64,000 nucleotides of DNA from Promicromonospora sp. Populi (GTDB lineage Bacteria > Actinomycetota > Actinomycetes > Actinomycetales > Cellulomonadaceae), in contig NZ_CP163528.1 of NCBI RefSeq assembly GCF_041081105.1, positions 868,001 through 932,000 of the forward strand, in the 5' to 3' direction. Below the pieces are notes generated by a model. The model was not told the DNA's origin, did no database searches, and worked only from the letters and a program-made list of their open reading frames with translations. This document shows positions 1 through 8,584 of this stretch, one piece after another (the first letter of the stretch is position 1; each line of letters opens with the position of its first letter). Position numbers and translations under genes: made by a program.

Positions 1-344
1 AACGCCTCGATGGTCTGCGGGCCGCCGGAGATGTTGGCCCACTCGATCTCGAAGTCGAAGTCCGAGTCGATCTCGTCGCCGGCGAGCTCGAACGCCTTCT
101 GGGTGGTCGGGTCACCGATCACCAGAGTTGTGCCGGCCGGGACCTCGGTGGGCAGGGCGGCATCAAGGGCGAGCCCGCCACCCTCCTCGGCCTGAGCACC
201 GGCGGCGCAGCCGGAGGCGAGCAGTACGACGGCCGCGGCGGTCGCGGCGGCTGCGAGTGCCTTGGCCGGCCGTGCCTTGGCCGGTCGAGGCTTGGTTGGT
301 TGAGTCTTGGTTCGTCGAGTGCTGGAGGGTGTGCTGGTGGGCAT
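1..344 (-). CDS. ABC transporter substrate-binding lipoprotein, N-terminal part (cut by window edge)
   Basis: Read on the minus strand from an ATG at 344, this frame stays open to the window edge (114 codons). The N-terminus has a long basic region with a repeated PAKARPAKA element, a hydrophobic stretch and the lipobox LLASGC, with the lipidated Cys near residue 46. The mature part begins with acidic/Gly residues and then LVIGDPTTQKAFELAG and WANISGGPQTIEA, which is the style of SsuA/TauA/nitrate-type periplasmic binding proteins that bind sulfonates or similar small ligands for an ABC importer. The ligand cannot be told from this fragment. The permease and ATPase genes would lie outside the window. 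Confidence 0.75.
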   Translation of the reverse strand, partial: MPTSTPSSTRRTKTQPTKPRPAKARPAKALAAAATAAAVVLLASGCAAGAQAEEGGGLALDAALPTEVPAGTTLVIGDPTTQKAFELAGDEIDSDFDFEIEWANISGGPQTIEA

Positions 345-900
345 GGGTCGTCCGATCGTCGTGTTCCGGGTACGGCGAGGCAGCCCTTCCCGGATCGTGA
401 GGTCCGACGGTCAGGGCTGTGCTGGAGGGGACGCGTGGGGTGAGGCTGGCGGGGACGCGTACGGGGTGCGATACCCGAGGCAGGTGCAGGGCGGTCGGCT
501 GCGGCGCGGACCGGTGCGGGTCGGGTTCGGCGGTTGCGGGTGGGGTCGACCGGGCGGGGTCAGTGACGCGGGGTCAGTGGCAGAGCCCCGGACAGGTCAG
601 ACCCGGACAGGCGCGCCGTGGTTCCGGGTTCGGCGCGCGCAACAGGTAGGCGGCCTCGAACGGGAGGCTTCGGTGTGCGTGCTCGGACATGCCGCGGAAC
701 ATAGGTGGCGGCTCGAAGCCTGACGAGGGTTCCCTGGAACTTCTCACGATGCGAGACCAGGTGTGAGACCAGGTGCGAGACCAGTGGGGCGACGGTCGTC
801 CAGCGCTGCGCTCATCTGGTGCCAGGGTCATCCTTGACCGGGCCCAGAAACGACTTCGTCACGCCACCCTCGGTGATTCGAGGGGACGTGACGAGAAACG
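345..900. other. Intergenic stretch with a small tandem repeat, no supported gene
   Basis: About 555 bases separate the lipoprotein gene start from the tRNA. Open frames here are rich in Arg/Gly and do not resemble proteins. At 749-784 a 12-base unit of the form GTGCGAGACCAG occurs three times with one or two changes. The upstream part must hold the promoter of the minus-strand lipoprotein gene, but I cannot pick out a convincing one. Confidence 0.5.
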
Positions 901-985
901 TGTCCGGAGGGGGACTTGAACCCCCACGCCCGTTAAAGGGCACTAGCACCTCAAGCTAGCGCGTCTGCCATTCCGCCACCCGGAC
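901..985 (-). tRNA. tRNA-Leu (anticodon GAG)
   Basis: Read on the minus strand, 985 to 901 folds as a class II tRNA. The acceptor stem GTCCGGG pairs with TCCGGAC (one G-T pair), the anticodon arm is CTAGC-TTGAGGT-GCTAG giving anticodon GAG, a long variable arm (GCCCTTTAACGGGC) is present as expected for leucine tRNAs, and the T arm is GGGGG-TTCAAGT-CCCCC. The discriminator base is A, typical of tRNA-Leu. No CCA is encoded after it. The last part of this gene is duplicated at 28849-28877. Confidence 0.97.
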
Positions 986-1104
986 AGGTGGACCGATCCC
1001 GGCGTTTCCGCCGTTCCGGTGCGGGAAAAACATAGCACGCAGGTCGGGTCGGCTCCGAATTGAAAACGGTGTGACCTGGGTCGCGTGGGGGAGTGAGGCG
1101 GCCG

Positions 1105-1923
1105 TCAGCGGAAGGCGTCGGCGTTCGCCGCGGCCCACTGCTCGAAGGTCGTCGCGGGAGCCCCGGTCACGTCCATGACGGTGGTGGTGGCGACCTGCGG
1201 GCTCTCGACCATCCAGGCGAACCCTTCTAGGTACCACCCGGCGTACTCGCCCATGGCCGGCTCCAGCACCGCCGTGGCCTCGTCGAGCGAGACCTGCTTG
1301 AAGACCACCTCGCGGCCGAGGACCTGGCCGAGCCGCCGGGCGCGCTCCGCGCGCGTCATCGTCTCGGGGCCGGTCACGGTGTGCACGCGGCCCTCGTGGT
1401 TGTCCCCGAGCGGCCCGTTCCCGAGCAGCACCGCCGCGGCCACCCGGGCGATGTCGTCCATGGCGACCGGAGCGTTCGCCGCCTCCGGATACGGCTCCCG
1501 CACCTCTCCCGTGGTCCGGACCTGGTCGGCCCAGACCGTCGTGTTCTCGACGAACTCCCCGGCGTACAGGTGGGTCCATGCGAGCCCGGACGCCTCGACG
1601 GCCTGCGCGATCGGCTGCCAGTCGGTGGTCTCGTCACCCGAGAGGTCGACGATGTGCCGCACGCCCGCCTCCCGCGCCAGCCGGACGACGTCGGTCACCG
1701 TCCCCAGGACCGGGGCCAGGTACAGCCGCTCGACCCCGGCGAACGCCGCCGGGAGTGTCTCGGGCCGGCCGAGGTAGCCGCGGGCGACCTCCACGCTGTC
1801 GGGCAGCTGCGCCTTGGCGGGGTTGATGGTGAGGGCTCGCACGTCGTCAGCGCCTCCGGCGAGCAGATGGTCCACGACCATTCGGCCGATGTTTCCCGTT
1901 GCGCCGGTCACCAGGATCTTCAT
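1105..1923 (-). CDS. NmrA-like NAD(P)-binding SDR family protein
   Basis: A 272-residue protein that starts MKILVTGATGNIGRMVVDHL, the Gly-rich dinucleotide-binding loop (GATGNIG) of atypical short-chain dehydrogenases of the NmrA/QOR2-like group. Length and later features (HIVDLSGDET, TGPETMT followed by a C-terminal substrate domain) fit NAD(P)H-dependent quinone reductase-like or redox-sensing members. These proteins are cytosolic; the substrate cannot be predicted. It is transcribed alone, divergent from the AI-2E-like gene at 2040, with about 115 bases between them for both promoters. The tRNA-Leu lies downstream on the same strand. Confidence 0.85.
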   Translation of the reverse strand: MKILVTGATGNIGRMVVDHLLAGGADDVRALTINPAKAQLPDSVEVARGYLGRPETLPAAFAGVERLYLAPVLGTVTDVVRLAREAGVRHIVDLSGDETTDWQPIAQAVEASGLAWTHLYAGEFVENTTVWADQVRTTGEVREPYPEAANAPVAMDDIARVAAAVLLGNGPLGDNHEGRVHTVTGPETMTRAERARRLGQVLGREVVFKQVSLDEATAVLEPAMGEYAGWYLEGFAWMVESPQVATTTVMDVTGAPATTFEQWAAANADAFR

Positions 1924-2039
1924 CCCGCCAAACTACGGTCCGGGATGGTCGGTCCGCACATGAAAAGTTGTCGAGAGAAGCGGCGTACCGCTACCTTCCG
2001 CTTGGACAATTCGCCCAAAACAAAATGAGGAGCATGGCG

Positions 2040-3260
2040 ATGACGGCTGACGCCCCGGCGGTAGCGCCGACCACAGCGGCGCAGGCGCCGACCACCCCGC
2101 AGGCGACCGGGCCGTCGATTGCCCAGGAGCCCGGCCAGCAGCCCGCTCAGCAGCCCGCCCAGCCGAGCGGCTTCGGTGCCCCGTGGATCCGCTCCACCGG
2201 TGACCTGGCCTGGAAGCTGGTCGGTATAGGGCTCGCCGTGGCCCTGGTGTTCTACGTGGTGAGCCTGGTCCAGCTTGTGTTCGTCGCGCTGTTCCTCGCC
2301 CTGGTCTTCACCGCCGTCCTGCTGCCGCTCGGCGAGCTCTACGACCGGGTGATGCCGCGTGGGCTGGCCATGGCGGCGTCCCTGCTGACCGCGGTGCTCG
2401 CCGTCGGCGCGTTGGTCACCTACGTGGTGTCTTCGGTGGTGAGCCGGTGGGAGGAGCTCGCCACGGAGTTCGGCACCGGTCTCACGGACCTCGCGCGCCT
2501 CGTCACCGACATCCCGCTCCTCGCGGGCCTGGGCACACCCGGCGACTGGCTGCGCGACGGTGGCGCCTGGCTCCAGTCGAACGCCGGCAACTACGTCGGC
2601 ACCGCCGCGCAGAGCGCGGGCACCATCGCCGAGGGCGCGACCGCCGTCGTCCTCGCGATCTTCTGCACCGTGTTCTTCCTGACCCAGGGCAGCCGCATGT
2701 GGCGCTGGGCGCTGTCCATGGTCCCCGCCGACCGGCACGACCGCTGGCAGAGCGCAGCGAGCGCCGGCTGGTCCTCGTTCTCCGGGTTCACGCGTGGCAT
2801 GTTCTTCGTCGCGCTGTCCGACGGCCTGCTGGCCGGGATCTTCCTGACCGTCGTGGGTGTGCCGCTGGCGCTGCCCCTGTCTGTGGTGGTGTTCCTGGGG
2901 GCGTTCGTCCCGATGATCGGGCCCGTCGCCGCCATCGTGGTCAGCGCGCTCGTCGCCCTGGCCACGCAGGGCCCGGTGCTGGCGCTGGTGGTGCTGATCG
3001 GCATGGTGGTGATCGCCCAGATCGACGCGAACGTGCTGCAGCCGCTGATCACCGGCAAGCAGGTCTCGCTGCACCCCGTGGTGATGGCGCTCGTGGTCGC
3101 CGGCGGATCGGTGCTGGGCGGACTGCTCGGCGCCGTCGTCGCCGTGCCGCTGACCGCCGTGACCTGGGCGGTGTTCAGCAACCTGCGCAAGACGGCGCTG
3201 GCCCAGTCGCAGTCACAGGGCGCGGCACGGGGCGTGGCGCCCGCCCATGAGGCAGACTGA
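2040..3260 (+). CDS. AI-2E family transporter (first of a tandem pair)
   Basis: A 406-residue polytopic membrane protein of the AI-2E/PerM family (PF01594). After a Pro/Ala/Gln-rich cytosolic N-terminus of about 55 residues there are paired transmembrane helices, a variable extracytoplasmic domain, then a helix cluster with the family-typical ending LQPLITGKQVSLHPVV and a Gly-rich last helix pair. Members export autoinducer-2 or act as ion antiporters; substrate is unknown here. I chose ATG 2040 because GAGGAG at 2027-2032 lies 7 bases before it; in-frame ATGs at 2025 and 2034 are closer to or inside that site. It overlaps the next gene by 14 bases, so the two are very probably co-translated. 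Confidence 0.85.
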   Translation: MTADAPAVAPTTAAQAPTTPQATGPSIAQEPGQQPAQQPAQPSGFGAPWIRSTGDLAWKLVGIGLAVALVFYVVSLVQLVFVALFLALVFTAVLLPLGELYDRVMPRGLAMAASLLTAVLAVGALVTYVVSSVVSRWEELATEFGTGLTDLARLVTDIPLLAGLGTPGDWLRDGGAWLQSNAGNYVGTAAQSAGTIAEGATAVVLAIFCTVFFLTQGSRMWRWALSMVPADRHDRWQSAASAGWSSFSGFTRGMFFVALSDGLLAGIFLTVVGVPLALPLSVVVFLGAFVPMIGPVAAIVVSALVALATQGPVLALVVLIGMVVIAQIDANVLQPLITGKQVSLHPVVMALVVAGGSVLGGLLGAVVAVPLTAVTWAVFSNLRKTALAQSQSQGAARGVAPAHEAD

Positions 3261-4482
3261 ATCGGTGCCCGACGTCGCACCACACAACCCCGCAACACAC
3301 AGCTCCGCCCCGCATCCGGCCCCCGTGCTGCACTACGGTCCGGCGCCGCGCGATCCCGCGCCGCCGCCGTGGCTGCGCACGGCCGCCGGATGGTCGTGGC
3401 GCCTCATCGTGCTCGTCGCGGGGATCGCTCTGGTGTTCTGGGCGGTCACGCAGGTCCTGATCGTCTTCGTCGCGGTGTTCCTCGCCCTGGTCTTCAGCGC
3501 GGTGCTCAACCCGCTGACCGGCCTCTACGCGCGCGTCATGCCCCGCCCCCTGGCGACGGCCGCCGCCATCCTGTCCGGCCTGCTCGTGGTCGGCGGCCTG
3601 GTCACCTACGTCGTCGTGTCCGTGGCGGGCCAGTGGGAACGGCTCGCCGGGGAGTTCAACACCGGCATCGACCAGATCGTCAGCCTCATCGAGAACAGCC
3701 CGCTGCCCGTCGACGTCGCACTCGACGCGCGCGACCAGTGGATCGACGACGCCGCCGCCTGGATCCAGCAGAACGCCGAGGCGCTCCTGGGCACGGCGGC
3801 CGAGAGCGCGGGCTCGATCGTCGAGGGCGTGGCCGTGGTGGTGCTCGCGATCTTCTGCACCATCTTCTTCGTCGCGTCGGGCGCCTCGATGTGGCGCTGG
3901 TTCATGAACCAGGTACCCACCCGCACCCGCGCACGGTGGGACGCCGTCGCGGGCGCCGGCTGGTACACGTTCTCCGGCTACACCCGCGGCATCGTGCTCG
4001 TCGCGATCACCAACGGCATCCTGGCGGGCATCTTCCTGACCATCCTCGGCGTCCCGCTATCGGCGCCGCTGGCCGTGCTGGTCTTCATCGGTACGTTCAT
4101 CCCGCTCATCGGCGCGCCGCTGGCCATGATCATCGCGGCGGTCGTGGCGCTCGCGGCGGACGGCGTGCTCACCGCGCTGATCGTCACGCTCGGGATCGCG
4201 GGCATCGGCCAGCTCGAGGGACACGTGCTCCAGCCGCTCATCATGGGCAAGCAGGTCTCGTTGCACCCCGTCGTCGTCGCGCTGGGTGTGACCTGCGGCA
4301 CGGTGGTGGGCGGCATCCTCGGTGCGATCATCGCGGTCCCGCTCATCGCGGTGGCCTGGGCGGTGTTCAGCACGCTGCGCACTCGTCCCGCCCCGGTCGC
4401 TACTGAGGACGACGACGGCGCCGGGTCCGCGGCCGACGATACCGGCCCGCCCGCCGGCGTCGGGAACGACGTCGAAAAGTAG
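3247..4482 (+). CDS. AI-2E family transporter (second of a tandem pair)
   Basis: A 411-residue paralogue of the preceding protein with the same arrangement: a Pro/His-rich N-terminal tail, paired helices beginning around residue 45, a variable loop domain, and the conserved block LQPLIMGKQVSLHPVVVAL near the C-terminus. The two proteins are clearly similar along their length, so this is a tandem duplication. The start ATG at 3247 lies inside the end of the upstream gene; a GTG seven codons later is an alternative start. The C-terminal tail is acidic and low-complexity. The substrate is unknown, and the pair may form homo- or hetero-oligomers (inference). Confidence 0.85.
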   Translation: MRQTESVPDVAPHNPATHSSAPHPAPVLHYGPAPRDPAPPPWLRTAAGWSWRLIVLVAGIALVFWAVTQVLIVFVAVFLALVFSAVLNPLTGLYARVMPRPLATAAAILSGLLVVGGLVTYVVVSVAGQWERLAGEFNTGIDQIVSLIENSPLPVDVALDARDQWIDDAAAWIQQNAEALLGTAAESAGSIVEGVAVVVLAIFCTIFFVASGASMWRWFMNQVPTRTRARWDAVAGAGWYTFSGYTRGIVLVAITNGILAGIFLTILGVPLSAPLAVLVFIGTFIPLIGAPLAMIIAAVVALAADGVLTALIVTLGIAGIGQLEGHVLQPLIMGKQVSLHPVVVALGVTCGTVVGGILGAIIAVPLIAVAWAVFSTLRTRPAPVATEDDDGAGSAADDTGPPAGVGNDVEK

Positions 4483-4525
4483 TAAAACTGCAGGTCGCGA
4501 CCTGTTTCTGTGGCACCATCGAGGG

Positions 4526-5179
4526 ATGGAACCGTTCGTCCTGGCCACGGAAGAAGTCCGCCTGTCCGTCCCCACGTTCGCGGACGTCGACGCGATCACG
4601 ACGGCCTGCCAGGACCCCGCAGTCGCGGAGTGGACGGTGGTGCCGGTGCCGTACGAGCGCCGGCACGCCGAGGGATTTGTGCGCTACCACGTCGCCGAGG
4701 GGTGGGCCAAGGGCTCGGTGTACACCTGGGCAGTCCGGGCACCGGGCGACGCCGACGGGCCGCTGATCGGCATGGTCGGGCTCACGTGCGAGGGGCGTCC
4801 GGGGGAGGAGCGCGCCGGGGAGCTCGGCTACTGGATCGCCGCGGACGCCCGCGGCCAGGGGCTGTGCACGGCGGCGTCCCGGCTGGTCGTCGACTGGGCG
4901 CTCGACCCCGACGGGCTCGGGCTGTCGGTGGTGAGCTGGGTGGCCTACGTCGGCAACTGGGCGTCGCGCCGCGTGGCGTGGCGCCTCGGCTTCCGCGTGG
5001 AGGCCACGCTGCGCAGGCACGGGCTGCAGCGCGGCGTGCGCCGGGACGCCTGGGTCGGCACGCTCCTGCCCGACGACCCCCGTACGCCCAACGAGCCGTG
5101 GCCCGCTGAGGCGGAGCCCGCTGAGGCGGAGCCCGCTGAGTCGAAGTCCGCCGACCAGGGTGTCAGTGTGCGTCCGTAG
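4526..5179 (+). CDS. GNAT family N-acetyltransferase (RimJ/RimL-like)
   Basis: A 217-residue acyl-CoA N-acyltransferase. The acetyl-CoA binding region is visible as GELGYWIAADARGQGLCTAASRL, near the middle, followed by V-YVGNWASRRVAWRLGFRVEATLR, the pattern of RimJ/RimL-type enzymes that acetylate protein N-termini or small molecules. Substrate unknown. The C-terminal end carries three near-identical copies of PAEAE encoded by an imperfect 15-base repeat (about 5101-5146), beyond the folded domain. ATG 4526 is chosen because the fold begins straight after it. The gene stops 9 bases before rarA and may be co-transcribed with it. Confidence 0.85.
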   Translation: MEPFVLATEEVRLSVPTFADVDAITTACQDPAVAEWTVVPVPYERRHAEGFVRYHVAEGWAKGSVYTWAVRAPGDADGPLIGMVGLTCEGRPGEERAGELGYWIAADARGQGLCTAASRLVVDWALDPDGLGLSVVSWVAYVGNWASRRVAWRLGFRVEATLRRHGLQRGVRRDAWVGTLLPDDPRTPNEPWPAEAEPAEAEPAESKSADQGVSVRP

Positions 5180-5188
5180 GCTGGGGGC

Positions 5189-6583
5189 ATGGTGGATCTG
5201 TTCGAGGCCGCGACGACCGACGCGGTGGGTACCCCGGCCGCGCGGGCGTCGTCGCCCCTTGCCGTGCGCATGCGCCCGGCCTCGATTGACGAGATTGCCG
5301 GGCAGGAGCACCTCCTGGTCCCTGGCTCACCGCTGCGGCGGCTCATCGAACCGGGGGCGGGCGGCCGCGCCGCGCCGTCGTCGGTGATCCTCTGGGGACC
5401 GCCCGGCACCGGCAAGACCACGCTCGCCTACCTGGTCGCCACGGTGTCCGGGCGCCGCTTCGTGGAGCTGAGTGCGGTGACCGCCGGCGTGAAGGACGTG
5501 CGCCAGGTGGTCGAGGACGCCCGGCGCAGGCTCGCCACCGGCGGCGACGAGACGGTGCTGTTTGTCGACGAGGTGCACCGCTTCTCCAAGTCCCAGCAGG
5601 ACGCGCTGCTGCCCAGCGTCGAGAACCGCTGGGTCACCCTCGTGGCAGCGACCACCGAGAACCCCAGCTTCTCCGTGAACTCCCCGCTCCTGTCCCGCTC
5701 GCTGCTGCTCACCCTCAAGCCGCTGGAGACGGAGGACGTGCGCGAGCTCGTGCTGCGCGCCGTGGCCGACGAGCGCGGCCTCGGCGGCTCGGTCGAGCTC
5801 GACGACGAGGCGACCGACCACCTCCTGCGGCTCTCCGGCGGAGACGCCCGCAAGGCGCTCACCATCCTGGAGGCCGCAGCGGGCGCGGTGCTGTCGGACG
5901 ACGTCGCCACCGACACGGCAGGCGAGGACGTCCTGCCACGCATCGGTCTCGCCGACGTCGAGCGTGCCGTCGACGTCGCCGCGGTCCGCTACGACCGCGA
6001 CGGAGACCAGCACTACGACGTCATCTCCGCGTTCATCAAGTCCATCCGCGGGTCCGACGTCGACGCATCGCTGCACTACCTCGCCCGCATGGTGGCCGCA
6101 GGCGAGGACCCGCGGTTCATCGCCCGGCGGCTGGTCATCTCCGCGGCTGAGGACGTCGGCCTGGCCGACCCGTCCGCCCTGCAGACCGCCGTCGCCGCCG
6201 CGCAGGCGGTGCAGCTCATCGGCATGCCCGAGGGGCGCATCATCCTGGCCGAGGCGGTCGTGCACCTGGCCACCGCGCCCAAGTCGAACGCCGCCTACCT
6301 CGGCATCGACGCGGCGCTCGCGGACGTGCGTGCCGGGCGCATCGGGACCGTGCCGTCGCACCTGCGGGACGCGCACTACTCGGGCGCGAAACAGCTGGGC
6401 CACGGCGACGGCTACCGGTACGCGCACGACTGGCCGCACGGCGTCGCGCCGCAGCAGTACCTGCCGGACGTGCTGGCGGGCGCGCGCTACTACGACCCGA
6501 CCGACCATGGTTACGAGCGGCAGGTCTCCGAGCGGCTGGAGCGCATCCGCGGGATCCTCGGCGGCGACGAGGCGCAGAAGTGA
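5189..6583 (+). CDS. rarA: Replication-associated recombination protein A (RarA/MgsA), AAA+ ATPase
   Basis: A 464-residue clamp-loader-like AAA+ ATPase. Visible motifs are Walker [16 protein letters not shown] (around residue 70), Walker [11 protein letters not shown], sensor 1 [18 protein letters not shown], and the C-terminal MgsA tetramerisation region with [23 protein letters not shown] sequence. RarA binds SSB and acts at stalled replication forks and gaps. The length matches the family. ATG 5189 follows the GNAT gene closely. In many actinobacteria rarA lies just before rpsD and alaS, as here. Confidence 0.95.
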   Translation: MVDLFEAATTDAVGTPAARASSPLAVRMRPASIDEIAGQEHLLVPGSPLRRLIEPGAGGRAAPSSVILWGPPGTGKTTLAYLVATVSGRRFVELSAVTAGVKDVRQVVEDARRRLATGGDETVLFVDEVHRFSKSQQDALLPSVENRWVTLVAATTENPSFSVNSPLLSRSLLLTLKPLETEDVRELVLRAVADERGLGGSVELDDEATDHLLRLSGGDARKALTILEAAAGAVLSDDVATDTAGEDVLPRIGLADVERAVDVAAVRYDRDGDQHYDVISAFIKSIRGSDVDASLHYLARMVAAGEDPRFIARRLVISAAEDVGLADPSALQTAVAAAQAVQLIGMPEGRIILAEAVVHLATAPKSNAAYLGIDAALADVRAGRIGTVPSHLRDAHYSGAKQLGHGDGYRYAHDWPHGVAPQQYLPDVLAGARYYDPTDHGYERQVSERLERIRGILGGDEAQK

Positions 6584-6764
6584 CGGTGCTCGGGAATGAC
6601 GGTGCTTCAGGAGTGACGAGATCCACGGCGGGCCGAAGTCCTGACGTGCGTTAAGATGGACAGGTTGCCTATGGCAGCCCCTGGGACCTCGGCCCCGTGA
6701 GCGTGCTGATCCGGTCAGTGATTCCAACTCTGATCAGATCGACTCGTTCCATCGGCTGGTCCCG

Positions 6765-6804
6765 CACCCGATGTGGTCTCTCTTGGGAGAGCCGTGTCCG
6801 GGTG
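6765..6804 (+). promoter_or_regulatory. Hairpin in the rpsD leader
   Basis: CACCCG at 6765-6770 pairs with CGGGTG at 6799-6804; inside it CTCTC and GAGAG close a 4-base loop, with GG/CC and wobble pairs between. The hairpin ends about 33 bases before the rpsD GTG. It lies in a roughly 180-base untranslated stretch after a possible -10 element TAAGAT near 6652. S4 represses its own operon in several bacteria by binding a leader structure, so this is a candidate target; that link is inference. Confidence 0.35.
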
Positions 6805-6837
6805 TGACCTTCACTTACTACAGGACAGGAAATCACA

Positions 6838-7464
6838 GTGACTTCTGTGACCCGTGCGCGCCGTCAGGTGCGCCTGAGCCGCAAGCTGGGCCTCGCGCTC
6901 ACGCCCAAGGCCGTCAAGCACTTCGAGAAGCGCCCCTACCCGCCCGGCGAGCACGGTCGTGCCCGTCGTCGCACCGAGTCGGACTACGCGGTGCGTCTGC
7001 GCGAGAAGCAGCGGCTGCGCGCCCAGTACATGCTCAAGGAGAAGCAGCTCCTCAAGGTGTACGAGAACGCCCGCAAGCAGGCCGGCCTGACCGGTGAGGT
7101 CATGGTCGAGGACCTCGAGACGCGTCTCGACTCCGTGGTGCTGCGCGCCGGGTTCGGCCGCACCATCCTGCAGGCGCGTCAGCACGTGACGCACCGCCAC
7201 ATCCTCGTGGACGGCAAGATCGTGGACCGCCCGTCGTTCCGCGTGAAGCCGGGCCAGACCATCCAGGTCAAGCCGAAGAGCCAGGCCACCGTGCCGTTCC
7301 AGGTCGCCGCCGCCGGTGCGCACCGCGACGTGCTGCCGACCCTGCCGGGCTACCTCGACGTCCAGCTCGAGAAGCTGTCGGTCACGCTGACCCGCCAGCC
7401 GAAGCGTGTCGAGGTCCCCGTGACCTGCGACGTGCAGATGGTCGTCGAGTTCTACGCTCGCTGA
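6838..7464 (+). CDS. rpsD: 30S ribosomal protein S4
   Basis: A 208-residue S4 protein (uS4), a primary 16S rRNA binder that starts small-subunit body assembly. The N-terminal part has [32 protein letters not shown] and lacks the zinc-binding cysteines, so it is the Zn-free form. The S4 RNA-binding domain is seen in [37 protein letters not shown]. The GTG start at 6838 is preceded by AGGACAGGA. It stands alone, not in the rpsM-rpsK-rpoA cluster, which is common in this part of the actinobacteria. Confidence 0.97.
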   Translation: MTSVTRARRQVRLSRKLGLALTPKAVKHFEKRPYPPGEHGRARRRTESDYAVRLREKQRLRAQYMLKEKQLLKVYENARKQAGLTGEVMVEDLETRLDSVVLRAGFGRTILQARQHVTHRHILVDGKIVDRPSFRVKPGQTIQVKPKSQATVPFQVAAAGAHRDVLPTLPGYLDVQLEKLSVTLTRQPKRVEVPVTCDVQMVVEFYAR

Positions 7465-7480
7465 TCTTTAGCTGATCTCT

Positions 7481-7539
7481 GGTGCCGAGCCCGCTCGGCA
7501 CCCGCTCCGGCCCCGTTCACGCTCCGGCGTGGACGGGGC
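7481..7539 (+). terminator. Double hairpin after rpsD
   Basis: Two stem-loops follow rpsD. GGTGCCGAG (7481-7489) pairs exactly with CTCGGCACC (7494-7502). GCCCCGTTCACGC (7510-7522) pairs with GCGTGGACGGGGC (7527-7539) with one G-T pair, followed by a pyrimidine-rich run TGTGTGCTTCCCTCTCTT. This looks like an intrinsic terminator with a weak U tract. Confidence 0.6.
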
Positions 7540-7573
7540 TGTGTGCTTCCCTCTCTTGGGCCAGGGCGCCGAC

Positions 7574-7627
7574 GAGAACGGGGTTGTGTCACCGAAACGG
7601 GTCCCGAGCGCACACAACCCCGTTCTC
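7574..7627. repeat. Perfect 16-base inverted repeat between rpsD and the DUF948 gene
   Basis: The arm 7574-7589 (GAGAACGGGGTTGTGT) is the exact reverse complement of 7612-7627, with a 22-base loop. It comes after the double hairpin at 7481-7539. It may add to termination or belong to a group of long intergenic palindromes in this genome (compare 20254-20309 and 38629-38694). Confidence 0.6.
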
Positions 7628-7778
7628 ACCGCTTCGACGACAGCGCGGCCCGGGCGGCGACCTCGGCGGCGTCCGGGATAAGGTGACGAACGTTTCCCCG
7701 GCAGACGTTTGTGCCGACCAGCAGCAGACCATCCAGCGGACCCATCCAGCGGCCCCATCCAACGTAGGAGCTAAACGC

Positions 7779-8189
7779 ATGACCCTCGGCGACCTCGGCG
7801 ACGTGGCGGGACTGATCGCGGCGATCGCGTTCGTGCTGCTGGTGGGATTTCTCGCCGTTCCCCTGTGGAAGCTGGGGAAGCTCCTCGACGAGGCGCGGAT
7901 AAGCGTCCGTGACGTCACCGAGCACTCGGTGCCGATCCTCGACGAGGCCGCGAGCACCGTCGCGTCCGCCAACACGCAGCTCGTCAAGGTCGACACGATC
8001 ACGACGTCCGCGGCGTCGGTCAGCGAGAACGTGTCCGCGCTGACGGGTCTCTACGCGGCCACGCTGGGCCGCCCGCTCGTCAAGGTCGCCGCGTTCTCCT
8101 ATGGAGTGCGCCAGGCGTTCGGCCAGGCCAAGGGCCGCTCGGGCAAGCACACCGATCCGACGGCGGACGCCACCGGGGCCGGGGCATGA
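7779..8189 (+). CDS. DUF948 domain-containing membrane protein
   Basis: A 136-residue protein with one N-terminal transmembrane helix (DVAGLIAAIAFVLLVGFLAVPLWKL) followed by a long amphipathic, probably coiled-coil segment (LLDEARISVRDVTEHSVPILDEAASTV and on), which is the DUF948 pattern. In actinobacteria this gene is regularly found just before alaS. Function is not established. GGAG is placed 8 bases before ATG 7779. The stop overlaps the next start (ATGA), so the two are translationally coupled. Confidence 0.75.
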   Translation: MTLGDLGDVAGLIAAIAFVLLVGFLAVPLWKLGKLLDEARISVRDVTEHSVPILDEAASTVASANTQLVKVDTITTSAASVSENVSALTGLYAATLGRPLVKVAAFSYGVRQAFGQAKGRSGKHTDPTADATGAGA

Positions 8190-8440
8190 TCCGCCGGCTG
8201 TTCTGGATCGGCGTGGGGGTGGCCGTCACCGTCGTCGTCATCCGCAAGGGCCGCCAGGTCGTCGCGCGCTACACCCCGGAAGCGGTGAGCGAGCGTGCCG
8301 CCGCCGCGGTCGACGACGCGGGTGCGCGCCTGAACAGCGCCGTGCACACGTTCCGGACGGAGTTCTCCGTGGCCCGCGCCGAGCGCGAGGCCGAGCTCAT
8401 GGCCTCCCTGCGAGGCGAGCTGCCGCGCGACCCGCGCTAG
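8186..8440 (+). CDS. Small membrane protein, DUF6167-like
   Basis: An 84-residue protein with one N-terminal transmembrane helix (MIRRLFWIGVGVAVTVVVI) and a helical, charged cytosolic remainder (ARAEREAELMASLRGEL). It overlaps the DUF948 gene by four bases and lies between it and alaS, the position in which DUF6167 proteins are found in related genomes. The family name is given from position, size and composition; no activity is known. Confidence 0.65.
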   Translation: MIRRLFWIGVGVAVTVVVIRKGRQVVARYTPEAVSERAAAAVDDAGARLNSAVHTFRTEFSVARAEREAELMASLRGELPRDPR

Positions 8441-8584
8441 CCACCAGCGGTAGCGATCTTTCAGTTTCCGTCTGCCGTGCTTCCGGCGGCAGAATAGTCA
8501 TGCGGTCACGTGGACGTCTCACGTGACGCAACCTCTGCCCCGCACTACAGCTCCGCACGACCGAGAAGAAAGATCACTGACCTC

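Noticed and set aside
307..723. Possible 138-residue gene upstream of the tRNA
   Set aside because: Gly/Arg/Val-rich translation without domains, poor ribosome-binding site, and typical of random open frames in very GC-rich DNA.
8441..8584. T-box leader before alaS
   Set aside because: The 144 bases lack the T-box sequence TGGNACCGCG and a terminator/antiterminator pair.
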